In this document: one piece after another, positions 32,772 to 42,300 of the stretch
Layout of the letters: every line of letters starts with the position of its first letter
Position numbering within the stretch: the stretch's first letter is position 1
Assembly: GCF_025264625.1 (NCBI RefSeq)
Contig: NZ_CP093313.1
Location: 434,001-498,000, forward strand
Source: Occallatibacter riparius
GTDB taxonomy: Bacteria > Acidobacteriota > Terriglobia > Terriglobales > Acidobacteriaceae
Length of the DNA stretch: 64,000 nucleotides
Direction: 5' to 3'
The notes under the pieces: model-generated
Told to the model about the DNA's origin: nothing
The model's input: only the letters and a program-made list of their open reading frames with translations
Database searches by the model: none
Translations under genes and position numbers: made by a program

Positions 32772-32977
32772 AAGACGACCTCACACCGCGGCAGGCGGAG
32801 ATTGTCGTCCTGCTCTGCAGGGGCTTCGAATACAAGGAAATCGCCGCCGAGCTGGGCATCTCGCACCAGGTCGTGAGGAATTACATGGCGAATGCTGTAC
32901 GGCGCAGCGGCGCGCGCACTGCAACGCAGCTGGCGGTGTGGGTCGCGCTGGCCCGCGAGCGCAACAAAAAGTCCTAA
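32759..32977 (+). CDS. LuxR-type HTH protein inside tail module
   Basis: 72 residues, start overlapping the previous gene by 13 bases. Nearly the whole protein is a GerE/LuxR HTH: LTPRQAEIVVLLCRGFEYKE, IAAELGISHQVVRNYMANAV, then RRSGARTATQLAVWVA. There is no receiver or sensor domain. A stand-alone LuxR-type regulator is unusual in a tail operon. It may control late genes or host genes. Confidence 0.85.
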   Translation: MADMKDDLTPRQAEIVVLLCRGFEYKEIAAELGISHQVVRNYMANAVRRSGARTATQLAVWVALARERNKKS

Positions 32978-32999
32978 CACTCTTCGGGAGCTTTTCTTC

Positions 33000-35936
33000 A
33001 TGGCAAAAGCAGTCACTGAAGTCGCGATCGGCGCGGCCGCGATCGGCGCATCGTTCATCATCCCCGGCTCGGGGATAGCGCTGCTCGGCATGACGCTTTC
33101 GCATGCGGCGGTCACGAGTGCGTTGGTCAGCATGGGCGCCTCGCAGATCATGGCTGGCCTGGCTGACGCTCTCCGCACCAACAAGAGCGGCATCGCCGTC
33201 GCTGTGACAACGCCGATTGGTCCCTGGGCCTATGGTTATGGACGGCAGAAGGTCGGCGGCGTCGAGATCTTCCGCGAGTCCAACAACAACACCGGCGTGA
33301 GCGGATCCACGTCGAACAACAAGCAGCTCCATCGGGTCTACGCGCTCTTCTGCCATCCCTCGAAGATCGGCTCCTTCCAGCTCCGCATCGATGGCAAGCA
33401 GGTGCTGCTCACTCCATCGGGCAGCGACTGGGTAAGCTTCTCCCCGACACAGGCCGTACGTAATATCACTTCCATTAGCCGCACCGCCGGCGTGGTCACC
33501 ATGCACCTCGATGGCGGGGGTATCATCGGCGCTGACGGCACCACGCTGCAGATCCGCAGCGCGCCGGATAACACCCTTAATGGAACATTCCTGGTCACGC
33601 AACCCAACCCTGCCGATGCGACGGTTCTCACCTATATCTGCGGCGGCCCTGACATCGCCTCCACGAGCGGAGGCAGCGCGCGCACCACGTTCTCCGATTA
33701 CAAGGACAAGATCCGCGTCTCGTTTCTCGACGGCAATCACACCTCGACGTTCCCTACGCTGCTCGCCGCGGGCACGTCCTGGAAGGCCTCTGACCTCTGC
33801 CTTGGCCATACGCTGGTCTACGTGCAGATGGGCTATGACGATGGCGTTTTTCCGAGCTCGATTCCCAATGTCTCCTTCGTGCTCGATGCGAAGAACGACA
33901 TCCTGGATCCGCGCACCGGCCTGCGCGGCTGGACCGACAATGCTGCCCTCTGCATCGCCGACATGATGTGCCTGCCCAAAAAGCGCGGCGGCTTCGGCAT
34001 GACCATCGGCACTGACATTCCCACTGCGCAGCTCATCGCCGCGGCCAACCTCTGCGATGAGACCGTGGCTCTCGCCGCCGGGGGTACGATCCGGCGCTAT
34101 CGCTGCAACACGTTCTTCCAGCTCTCCGACGCGCGCGGCACGGTGCTCAAGGACATGCTTTCGAGCTGCGCCGGCCGCGTGAGCTACCAGGGCGGCCAGT
34201 ATTCCATCTTTCCGGCCGGGTGGGTTACGCCCACGCTCGATCTCACCGATGCGGATCTCGCGGGTCCTATCCGCTTCCGGCCGCGCCTCAGCATCAGCGA
34301 CACCGCCAACGCGATCAAGGGCACCTACGTCTCGCCGGAGAACGCCTACCAGCTCGCGGACGTGCCCGCCTATGCGATGGACGCGAAGCACGGGTTCGTT
34401 AGCGATCCCTACCTCGCCGAGGATGGCGGCGAGCGCATCTACAAAGACGCGCACTTCCCGTGCACCGATGATTCGGCCACCGCGCAGCGCCTCGCGAAGA
34501 TCGCGCTCATGCGCCTGCGCAACGGCCAGGGCCGCATGACCCTGACCTGCAAGATGAGCTCCTATCGCGCCGTGGCCTGTGACGTAATCACGCTCACGCA
34601 TCCGCGCTACACCTATTTGCGCAAACCCTTCGAAGTGCTGGCCAGCCGCGTGGTTTTCAAGCAGATGAAGGGCGGCGCCGTCCGGCCGCATGTGGAGCTC
34701 GATGTTACCGAGACCGATTCATCGAGCTTCGATTGGAATGCCTCCACCGAGCAGCTCACCCCACAGGGCTACCAGCAGCCGCAGAACGTCGGCGTGCGCC
34801 TCTGCGCGCCTCCGGAGGATGTCACCGCATATTCCGGCCCAGGCGCGGTGATCGATGGCATCACGTATCCGTCCACGTTCACGACGGGCGCCGATGGCCG
34901 CGTGCAGAACTCGATCTATGTGCGCTGGCTCCAGCCCAACGATGCGAACGTGGTCTCCGGCGGCCATCTCGAGGTGCAGTGGCAGCCGCTGGCCGCGGTT
35001 ACCTGGTCAGGGTTGGCGAAGGTCGATCCGAGCAATGACCATATCTTCATCCCGAACGTCACCGACGGTGCGCAGTACAACATCCAGGTGCGGGCGGTGA
35101 ACTGCGCCGGCGTCCCTTCTGACTGGATTGCGGTTGGACCGATCACGGTGAGCAACGGCTACTCGGCGTCGGCCACTTCGGGGAGTCCCGTCGCACCTCC
35201 GGGAACGCTGAGCGCGCAGGGCCTGGCCGATGGCACTGCGAACATCACCGTGCTGCCCTTTACGCCTACCATCGGCACGCCGGCCTGCACGCCGTCTCCG
35301 ACCATCCTCACCGGCCTGAATCAATCGCAGCTCTACCACGTGTACTATGTCGACGCGACGTTCTCCGGCGGCACCATCACGCCGATCGCCACGCAGAATC
35401 CTGCGGACTATCTGAACAAGGTCGGCTATTTCCTGATCGGCGATATCGTCACGCCCAGCTACACGCCGCGCTACCAGCCTTCGACCTTCTCGGACCTGGG
35501 CAACTCGACAACGTCGAATCCCGTGGCCGCCTACGACAACGACGTGACCAGCGAGGCCATTGTCAGCTCCAACTGGTGGACGACAGGATCGCCCGGATCC
35601 TTTGTCGGCCATGTGAGCAGCGGCCAGTGCCAGTGGGCCGGCTTCCCATCCGTCAGCCCTGCAGGCGCGACCACGCTGCATGTGATCGCAAGCTTTGATG
35701 GCGGCGGGAGCTCCGGAACAACCATCTCTGGCAGCATCGATGTCAAGATCGGCGGCACGGTCACCAACCTCGTGAGCTTCAGTGCCGTGACGGCCGAAGC
35801 TGATTACACGATGACGATCCCGGCGGGCACCGATCTCAGCACCATCAGCGTGAGCGGATCCGCGACCGCCGGCGCCGGAACGCTCCCGGGCAGCGGCGGC
35901 TGCGCGCTGAAGGGGTTCGAAATATACATCCAGTAG
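33000..35936 (+). CDS. Tail tip attachment protein (gpJ-like)
   Basis: 978 residues from ATG 33000 (GGGAG upstream). An N-terminal hydrophobic segment (VAIGAAAIGASFIIPGSGIA) precedes hub-type domains (residues ~60-560), with landmarks LYKD/IYKDAHFPCTDD and YVSPENAYQLADVPAY. A fibronectin type III-like unit (~640-720, SIYVRWLQPNDANVVSGGHL) and C-terminal beta-rich receptor-binding region (~780-978) follow. Last and largest late gene, as for lambda J, it should make first contact with the host receptor. Confidence 0.88.
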   Translation: MAKAVTEVAIGAAAIGASFIIPGSGIALLGMTLSHAAVTSALVSMGASQIMAGLADALRTNKSGIAVAVTTPIGPWAYGYGRQKVGGVEIFRESNNNTGVSGSTSNNKQLHRVYALFCHPSKIGSFQLRIDGKQVLLTPSGSDWVSFSPTQAVRNITSISRTAGVVTMHLDGGGIIGADGTTLQIRSAPDNTLNGTFLVTQPNPADATVLTYICGGPDIASTSGGSARTTFSDYKDKIRVSFLDGNHTSTFPTLLAAGTSWKASDLCLGHTLVYVQMGYDDGVFPSSIPNVSFVLDAKNDILDPRTGLRGWTDNAALCIADMMCLPKKRGGFGMTIGTDIPTAQLIAAANLCDETVALAAGGTIRRYRCNTFFQLSDARGTVLKDMLSSCAGRVSYQGGQYSIFPAGWVTPTLDLTDADLAGPIRFRPRLSISDTANAIKGTYVSPENAYQLADVPAYAMDAKHGFVSDPYLAEDGGERIYKDAHFPCTDDSATAQRLAKIALMRLRNGQGRMTLTCKMSSYRAVACDVITLTHPRYTYLRKPFEVLASRVVFKQMKGGAVRPHVELDVTETDSSSFDWNASTEQLTPQGYQQPQNVGVRLCAPPEDVTAYSGPGAVIDGITYPSTFTTGADGRVQNSIYVRWLQPNDANVVSGGHLEVQWQPLAAVTWSGLAKVDPSNDHIFIPNVTDGAQYNIQVRAVNCAGVPSDWIAVGPITVSNGYSASATSGSPVAPPGTLSAQGLADGTANITVLPFTPTIGTPACTPSPTILTGLNQSQLYHVYYVDATFSGGTITPIATQNPADYLNKVGYFLIGDIVTPSYTPRYQPSTFSDLGNSTTSNPVAAYDNDVTSEAIVSSNWWTTGSPGSFVGHVSSGQCQWAGFPSVSPAGATTLHVIASFDGGGSSGTTISGSIDVKIGGTVTNLVSFSAVTAEADYTMTIPAGTDLSTISVSGSATAGAGTLPGSGGCALKGFEIYIQ

Positions 35937-35938
35937 TT

Positions 35939-36100
35939 TTAGCGGGGCGGGGAGTTGTGGATAACTCCCTCGGCCTCGGCAAGCCGCGCGATGGCCAGCC
36001 GGATCACGTTCGTCTTGTCGATACCAAGCTTCGCGCTAAGCTTCTCCACGACTTTGGTTTGCGCGGGCGTCAGGCGCATGGTGAAGGCGTTCGATGGCAT
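35939..36100 (-). CDS. 53-residue ribbon-helix-helix regulator
   Basis: The only minus-strand gene of the visible prophage. The product is MPSNAFTMRLTPAQTKVVEK, LSAKLGIDKTNVIRLAIARL, AEAEGVIHNSPPR: a beta strand (FTMRL) plus two helices, the Arc/CopG RHH_1 pattern. It faces away from the integrase across a 128-bp gap containing palindromes and may repress integrase or its own gene. A GGGAGTT/AACTCCC hairpin (35950-35969) lies in its 3' end and follows the gpJ-like gene. There is no clear ribosome binding site; ATAGTA (36110-36115, minus strand TACTAT) may drive a nearly leaderless mRNA. Confidence 0.75.
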   Translation of the reverse strand: MPSNAFTMRLTPAQTKVVEKLSAKLGIDKTNVIRLAIARLAEAEGVIHNSPPR

Positions 36101-36228
36101 CTAAAAGCCATAGTAACTACTCGCATAGGTACCTAAGAGGTGCGCTCAGGTGTCACAAAATAGCCCCACCTTTCCACATACCTACAACTTTAGGGGTAAA
36201 TTTGGCGGGTGGCGTGGGGTGATTTTTC
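36101..36228. promoter_or_regulatory. Divergent promoter/operator region
   Basis: Gap between the divergent RHH and integrase genes. It holds a perfect 10-bp palindrome TAGGTACCTA (36126-36135) and a related split repeat ACCTA-n6-TAGG (about 36180-36194). These are plausible half-sites for the RHH protein. Bases here are AT-richer than the genes. Confidence 0.5.
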
Positions 36229-37560
36229 ATGTCTACGATGGAGGAAACTCCAAAAATGAAACACACGCTGGGCCATGTGGAATGCCCGGCTTGTGCGCGG
36301 GCTCAACTGGTGCTTTATCGGGCTTTGTCTGGTGATCTTCTCTTCTCCGCCGCATTCGACATCTGGATCTCCCATCGCACTCTTGAGGCGGAAGGCCTCC
36401 GCATCGAGGGTGTTGAATACATCTCTCGCAAAACCGAGCGCGATTACCGCGTGTGCGCCAAGGCGCTGGGGAAGTACTTCCATAAATTGCGCTTGGATCA
36501 GATCGATGAGGCGCGGCTCTCGGCCTACCAGCAACTCCGGGCGACGAATCCCGTCGACCAGGTGAACGGGAACTGGTACTGCTGGCGCGGCGGTGTGCTG
36601 GCGGGTCACAGGAAGGCCGCGGACAACGAAGGCGGCTGGCGCGATGACTTCGACACGCTGGAAGCCGCTGAGGACTGGGCAAGGAATCACGGCGGCGGCT
36701 GCGAGTTTGTGCAGACCGTGTGGGCGCGCCGGGCGAGCGCCGGCTGTATTCGCAAAGAGATTGCCTTGCTGCAGAGAATCCTGCGCGACGCGGCGCTCTG
36801 GACCGAGGAGCGATCGAAGCGCTTTCTCAAAATCAAGTCGTCGGAGCCGGACGTCGAACGGGCGCTGAGCCGCGCCGAGCAGCATCGGCTTCTGCATGTG
36901 GCGTCGGGTCCGGCGAAACATCGCTTCATCTACCAGTACACCCTGGTCGCGCTGCAGACCACGGCGGGGCCGAACGAACTGCGGCAACTGCGCCTCGGAG
37001 ACCTGGTGCTCGAAGGGCGCGAGCCGTATATCCAGATCCCGCGCGCCGGCGCGAAAAACAAGTATCGCAAGCGCATTATTCCGCTGATCACCGAAGATGC
37101 GGTGTGGGCGATGGAAGGCCTCGTCGGGCGAGCTCGCGAGAGGGGCGCATGGTCACCGTCGCATTACCTGTTCCCGCTGCAGCTCTCGCGCACGCACTAC
37201 GATCCGAATCGGCCGATGAGCGAGTCGGGATTGAAAAAGCCGTTCGATGCGCTGCGCAAAGAGGCGCAGATGCCGGAGCTCCGGATCTATGACCTGCGCC
37301 ACACCGGCATCACGCGCATGGCGGAGGCCGGCGTTCCGCTGCCGGTGGCGATGAGCTTCGCGGGCCACATGACCGAGCAGATGCAGCGGCGCTACACCGC
37401 AATCTGTATGGCTGCGCAGCGTCAATGGGGTTCGGCGGTGTGGGGCGCGCCTACGCGTCCGAGCGGCGAGGAGACGGCGCAGATCCGCGCGGCCTTCGAC
37501 GTTCCGCGCAAGCCGGTAGCCGCGGTCGGTATCCCGACCAGAGGCGTGCGCCACGCCTGA
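36229..37560 (+). CDS. int: Tyrosine site-specific integrase, divergent
   Basis: 443 residues. The N-terminal ~200 residues are a core-binding domain with a zinc-knuckle-like CPAC near the start and a SAM-like region (ERDYRVCAKALGKYFHKLRL, RLSAYQQLRA). The catalytic domain has NKYRKRIIPL (Lys), YDLRHT (Arg357 but Tyr354 in place of the usual His), GHMTEQMQRRYTAI (His380, nucleophile Tyr389). The usual T-G-x-R box reads TTAGPNELRQL, without the expected Arg at ~247. Position next to a tRNA-Thr fragment shows that it drives integration into that gene. Confidence 0.9.
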   Translation: MSTMEETPKMKHTLGHVECPACARAQLVLYRALSGDLLFSAAFDIWISHRTLEAEGLRIEGVEYISRKTERDYRVCAKALGKYFHKLRLDQIDEARLSAYQQLRATNPVDQVNGNWYCWRGGVLAGHRKAADNEGGWRDDFDTLEAAEDWARNHGGGCEFVQTVWARRASAGCIRKEIALLQRILRDAALWTEERSKRFLKIKSSEPDVERALSRAEQHRLLHVASGPAKHRFIYQYTLVALQTTAGPNELRQLRLGDLVLEGREPYIQIPRAGAKNKYRKRIIPLITEDAVWAMEGLVGRARERGAWSPSHYLFPLQLSRTHYDPNRPMSESGLKKPFDALRKEAQMPELRIYDLRHTGITRMAEAGVPLPVAMSFAGHMTEQMQRRYTAICMAAQRQWGSAVWGAPTRPSGEETAQIRAAFDVPRKPVAAVGIPTRGVRHA

Positions 37561-37569
37561 TCTTTTTTT
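37542..37569 (+). terminator. Terminator overlapping the integrase stop
   Basis: AGGCGTG / CACGCCT stem with CGC loop (37542-37558) covers the last integrase codons; TGA and then TC plus seven Ts follow. A compact phage arrangement that stops the integrase transcript before the attachment site. About 140 bp of AT-richer sequence then runs to the tRNA fragment. Confidence 0.85.
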
Positions 37570-37713
37570 ACATGTACCAAGTTATGCACAGGGGGTAATC
37601 TTGACGCCGCATGAAATTGCGCGTACACATGGAAATCAGAAATTGCACCGAAAACAACCAAATCCACTGGTTAAGCATCCGGAGCGCGGATAGAACCACG
37701 GATGAACCGATTT

Positions 37714-37768
37714 GAGCAGCTGATTCGTAATCAGCAGGTCATCGGTTCAAGTCCGATCGTCGGCTCCA
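37714..37768 (+). other. 3' fragment of tRNA-Thr(CGT): prophage attachment site
   Basis: 55 bases from GAGCAGCTGATTCGTAATCA onward form an intact anticodon arm (GCTGA TTCGTAA TCAGC, anticodon CGT), variable loop, T-arm (ATCGG TTCAAGT CCGAT) and 3' acceptor strand with CCA. The 5' acceptor strand and D-arm are missing; the bases before it are unrelated. This is the displaced 3' end of the tRNA gene left by integration, so the complete tRNA should be at the other prophage end, beyond the left edge. It marks the right junction. Confidence 0.88.
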
Positions 37769-38115
37769 TTGTTCCCTTCCCTTCTCACTCATCCAGTCCA
37801 AGCGGATTCGAGCTGTCATTTCCACAGCCATGCCGGTTCCACAACCGGATGTACCAAATCTGACACCAGTTATCCACGTACTTTTTGTTGCAGGGTTAAT
37901 TCCTGTCTGCTTATCCACTTCTATTCTTGGCATAATCGCAGCAAGAAGAGCGGTTACTTCCGATGCTGTTCCGCCAACACGCAAGGAACGGCGCAGGAAA
38001 ACGAGAGCCCGAGGGCCGAGCCGGGGGCACGATCGGTGCAATCCGGTACTTGGTTGACTATAGGCGAGTCGGTTACAGGGCGGCGAAGCATGCCGCGACT
38101 AGCCAGGAGCCATGA
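37769..38115. other. Intergenic region right of attachment site
   Basis: 347 bp between the attachment site and the MerR-TPR gene. No convincing gene or RNA is seen. It is lower in GC at its left part. A minus-strand ORF here (37739-38041) has no recognisable content and overlaps the tRNA fragment. Confidence 0.5.
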
Positions 38116-39069
38116 GTGAGCAGCTATAGCCGCCAGGATGTGTTGCGAATCCTACAGATCAGTGCCCGCCAGTTGCAGGGGTGGGAGCGAGCCGGGCTGA
38201 TCGATCCCCAGCAGACATACACATTCCAGGATCTTGGGCAGTTGCGAATCCTGCGTGGGCTGCGCGAGGATGATGTTCCGGCCGCGTCGATTCGGCACTC
38301 GATCCGCGCGATGAAGGCAGTGGCGGGCATGACGAATCCGCTGCTGGAGGCGACGGTGGTGCGCACGGGCAGCACGCGCATCGCGTTCCGGCACCTGGGC
38401 GCGATGGTGGATCCTATCCGGCGCCAGCTTCTGTTCGATTTTGAGCGCGCGGGGCAGAAAGAGGCGATGGCCGAACCGGCGCCGCTGCGTCCGCGGGGCG
38501 TCGACCCACAACGGAATCAGCAGGACCTGTTTCTGGCCGCGGTGCAGGCCGAAGAGGCGGGCGAGCGTCAACGCGCGATCGGATTGTATGAGCAGATCAT
38601 CGCCGCGGATCCTACCTACGCCGCGGCGTTCATCAATCTTGGCACTATCTACTTCCACCTGCGTCAGTACGGCCGGGCAGAAGAGCTATACCGGCGCGCG
38701 ACCGAAGTAGACCCTGATTACGTGCTGGCATTTTTTGATCTTGGCAATGTTCTGGATGAGCTGGACCGGCCCGAGGAGTCGATTGCGGCGTACGAGCAGG
38801 CAGTTGCGCTAGCTCCCCGGTACGGTGACGCGCACTACAACCTGGCGCTGGCTTACGAGCGCAAGGGCGATCTGCGCAATGCCCTGCGGCACTGGCAGTC
38901 GTACCTGCGGCTGGACCGCACGGGCCCGTGGGCGGACCATGCACGCGGGCAGATTCGCAAGCTGCTGAGTCGCGAAAAACTAGCCATCGCGTGGCGCGCG
39001 GAGAAGTACGTGGCGCCGCCGAGCGGAAAATCGGCTTTGCGGCTGGCAAAGAGCTGGGAGAGCGAATAA
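38116..39069 (+). CDS. MerR-type HTH protein with TPR repeats
   Basis: 317 residues from a GTG next to an AGGAGCCATGA ribosome-site region. Residues ~4-72 are a MerR-like winged HTH (YSRQDVLRILQISARQLQGW, ERAGLI, YTFQDLGQLRILRGLREDDV). Residues ~150-285 contain about four TPR units (YAAAFINLGTIYFHLRQYGR, YVLAFFDLGNVLDELDRPEE, YGDAHYNLALAYERKGDLRN). DNA binding plus TPR suggests a regulator that senses a protein partner. This architecture is frequent in acidobacteria. First chromosomal gene after the prophage. Confidence 0.88.
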   Translation: MSSYSRQDVLRILQISARQLQGWERAGLIDPQQTYTFQDLGQLRILRGLREDDVPAASIRHSIRAMKAVAGMTNPLLEATVVRTGSTRIAFRHLGAMVDPIRRQLLFDFERAGQKEAMAEPAPLRPRGVDPQRNQQDLFLAAVQAEEAGERQRAIGLYEQIIAADPTYAAAFINLGTIYFHLRQYGRAEELYRRATEVDPDYVLAFFDLGNVLDELDRPEESIAAYEQAVALAPRYGDAHYNLALAYERKGDLRNALRHWQSYLRLDRTGPWADHARGQIRKLLSREKLAIAWRAEKYVAPPSGKSALRLAKSWESE

Positions 39070-39376
39070 GGACCGGGGCACATCCGGTGCTAACCCCAAG
39101 GCTCTTGAGCTCTGTCTAAGCGATGCCGGGCAGTGTTACCAAAAAATCCGCGGCCTGCACAACTTTGCTTTTCAAGCAGAGTCTAAGCTGGTTAGAATCC
39201 CGGTCAGAGCCGGGCCGTGCCGACTTGTAGCCTGTATCTGGAATTATCTGCTGTCGCACTTGAGCGGCCCTTAATCGTTTAGACCTGTCTTTTGCAGGCC
39301 CGAATTCGTCTACGTTTGTACTCCCCGGCGCCTGCTATGTAAGGATCGCATCTCAAGACGTCACAAGGAAAAACCT
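39070..39376. promoter_or_regulatory. Upstream region of S53 peptidase
   Basis: 307 bp without a gene. A possible extended -10, TGCTATGTA, lies about 40 bases before the peptidase ATG and a second TAGAAT box near 39196; -35 elements are unclear. AAGGA serves as the ribosome site. CCGG-type inverted repeats near 39070-39100 and 39200-39225 could be a terminator for the upstream gene. Confidence 0.35.
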
Positions 39377-42300
39377 ATGAAGACGATGTTTGCACTCTGC
39401 CGGCAGTACCGCCTTCGGGTGTGCGGCGCGGCGGCCAGCACGCTGTTGGCAGCCAGTAGCCTTTTGGGGGCGCAGAACGTTGCGCCGCGAATAACGGAAC
39501 CCGTAGATGACGCGGCGCGCGTATCGCTGAAGGGCAGTGTAAGCGCGGCCGTGCGAGCGGCCACCGACTTGGGCGAGGTGCCTGCTTCCACGCAGATGAC
39601 GCATGTGCGTCTCGGGCTGAAGCGCAGCGAAGCTCAGCAGGCAGCGCTGGAACAGTACCTCGCGGAGCTGCAGCAGAAGTCCTCGCCGAATTATCACAAG
39701 TGGCTGACTCCCGAGCAGTTCGGCGCGATGTACGGACCGGCCGATTCGGATATCGCAGCCATCGTGGCGTGGCTCGAGTCCCAGGGGCTCACGGTCGAGC
39801 CAATTTCGAAGGGTAAGACAGACGTTGCTTTTTCGGGTACGGCTGGACAGATCGCAAAGGCGTTCGGGACTTCGATTCACTCGTTCCGACTGGGAGACCG
39901 CGAATTCATGTCCAACACGACGGAGCCCAGGATACCGGCGGCTTTGGCCGGAGTGGTTTCCGGCGTGACGCACCTGAGCACTCTGGCTCCGCGGCCGATG
40001 TCGCACCGTGGCACCCCGGCGACACTGAACATTAACACGGGCCGCTTTACGCCGATGAGCGATGCGGCCGGTGCGGGGCCTCACCCGGAGCTCAGCTTCT
40101 CGGGCTCATCGTCGGGCAGCCAGTACCTCTATGTTGTTCCCGCGGATGCAGCAACCATCTACAACGCGCCGAACAGCTTCAACGGGACCTTCACCGGATC
40201 ACAGAGCTATACGGGCGCGGGGGTAACGATCGGCATCGGCGGCGACGCGAATGTAAGCACCACGCCGGTGGTGAACTATCGCAAGGCCTTCCTGGGGAAC
40301 TCGACGGCTCCCACCATCACCTATACCGACACGGTAAACAGTACGAATGATGCCAGTGAGGCCTATCTCGACATGGAGATCTCAGGCGGAATGGCACCAA
40401 GTGCGAAGATTCATTACTATGCCTCGCAGAATCTCTACGATGCGATTTCGCAGGCGCTGAATGATAACACCGTAGATATCTTCAGCCTGAGCTTTGGCCT
40501 GTGCGAGCTGTACTACACGACCAGCGATAACCAGACCATCAACAGCTGGTGGAGCCAGGCGGCGGCACAGGGCATCGCGGTGACGGTATCCTCTGGCGAC
40601 AACGGCTCCGCAGGCTGCGACCCAACGTCGGACTCGAGCGGCAACTCCATCACGGCGGCCAAGGTCGGGCTGCAGGTCAATGGCCTGGCATCGACGCCTT
40701 ATAACATTGCGGTGGGCGGTACTGACTACAAGGCCCTGCACGATAACTTCAGCCTCTACGCTACGCCTCCGGGGTCGACCGGTGTTTCGGGAAGTGCCTC
40801 GACGTTCTTTCGCACAGCCCTGAAGTATATCCCCGAGACGACGTGGAACGACTCGACCTCAAACAACACGACGATCAGCGCGAACGTGCCGTGGACGAAG
40901 GTGACGGATCAGAACATTGTGGCCGGGAGCGGCGGCAAGAGCACATGCTCGACCAACACGACAGTCAGCACGACCTCGACCTTCACGCCGGGCACATGCA
41001 CTTCGGGGTACGCCAAGCCATCGTGGCAGCAGACCGGCACCTCTAATGACAGCGACGGAGCGCGCGACCTTCCAGACGTATCTTTACTTTCGGGCAACGG
41101 GCTTTATTCCGCTGTGTGGACAGTGTGCGACACGTATGTTCCTTCGGGCAGCACGCAGGCTCTGAACTGCTCGGATATGAGCGGCGCATACAACGTGGAC
41201 GGATTTGGCGGCACGTCGGCGGCGGCTCCCGCATTTGCCGGCATGCTGGCGCTGGTGCAAGAGAGCCAGGGCGGCGGACGCCTGGGGCAGGCTGCTGAGA
41301 ATCTCTACAATCTCAACAAGAACAGCGCGAACGCCAGCAAGATCTTCCACGACGTAACGGTGGGTAACATCTCGGTGCCCTGCACTGCAGGGACACCGAA
41401 CTGTGGAAGCAACGGCTTCCTGAAGGGGTTTGACACCGCCACAGGCTACGACTTGGCGACCGGGTTGGGCAGCGTGGACGTGAGCGCGTTGATCGCGAAC
41501 TGGGCTAACAGCACAGGCACGGCCACGGCGACCGTGACGGTGACGCCGGCCAGCTCGACGGTAAACGTGGCGAACACGCTGGATGTGAAGGTGGTGGTCA
41601 GCGGCGGTTCCGGTGGCCCGACCGGCTCGGTGACGTTGAAGAGCGGCACCTATACCTCTGCAATCACCAACCTCAACAGCGGATCTGCCACCATCACGAT
41701 TCCCGGCAACAAGCTGGCAGTGGGAGTGGATACGCTCACGGCTACTTACGGCGGCGATGGAATTTATGCGTCGGCCTCCGGAACGGCCATGGTAACGGTG
41801 GATTCGGCCACGCTTACGCCAACCACTACGACACTGACCGTCGACAATGCCTCGCCCACGCAGGGAACGAACATCACTTTGACTGCCACCCTGGCGCCTT
41901 CAGCGGCGACCGGAACGGTGACTTTCAACGACGGGACGACAAAACTGGGAACCGGCACGCTCGCTTCGGGTAAAGCCACGTTCCAGACGAGCTCTCTTTC
42001 AGTGGGCGCGCACGCGATCACGGCGGTTTACGGGGGCGACACCTCGTACGCCTCGTCCACCTCGACGGCTGTAACGGTCACTGTGGCGGCACCGATCAAG
42101 GGATCGTTCACACTGGCGCTCAGCCCCTCATCGCTCACGGTCAGCCGCGGCTCGAGCGGAAACGAAACGATGACGCTGACGCCCGCCAATGGCTACAAGG
42201 GGACGGTGCAGTTCAGTGTCACCACCTCGGACAACAACGCTCTGGCCAATCTCTGCGTGTTCGGCGGGACGGGCTTTGACACCAACGGCAACCTCCAAGT

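Larger units (their letters stand above)
1..37768. mobile_element. HK97-like siphophage prophage, right-hand part
   Basis: A continuous plus-strand gene set runs from early genes through replication, lysis, packaging, head and tail to an integrase at 36229-37560. It ends at a 3' fragment of tRNA-Thr (37714-37768), after which ordinary chromosomal genes begin. Gene order (HNH, TerS, TerL, portal, protease, capsid, connector, tail tube, chaperones, tape measure, tip) is that of long-tailed HK97/lambda-type phages. The left end, probably with the immunity region and the intact tRNA-Thr, is outside the window. The structural genes look intact, so the element may be functional, but induction cannot be judged from sequence. 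Confidence 0.93.

Noticed and set aside
32781-34691. 636-residue minus-strand ORF
   Set aside because: Antisense to the gpJ-like gene and without recognisable motifs.
37690-37768. Complete tRNA-Thr gene
   Set aside because: The D-arm and 5' acceptor strand are absent upstream of GAGCAGC.
37739-38041. Minus-strand ORF right of the attachment site
   Set aside because: Overlaps the tRNA fragment and has no family signal.
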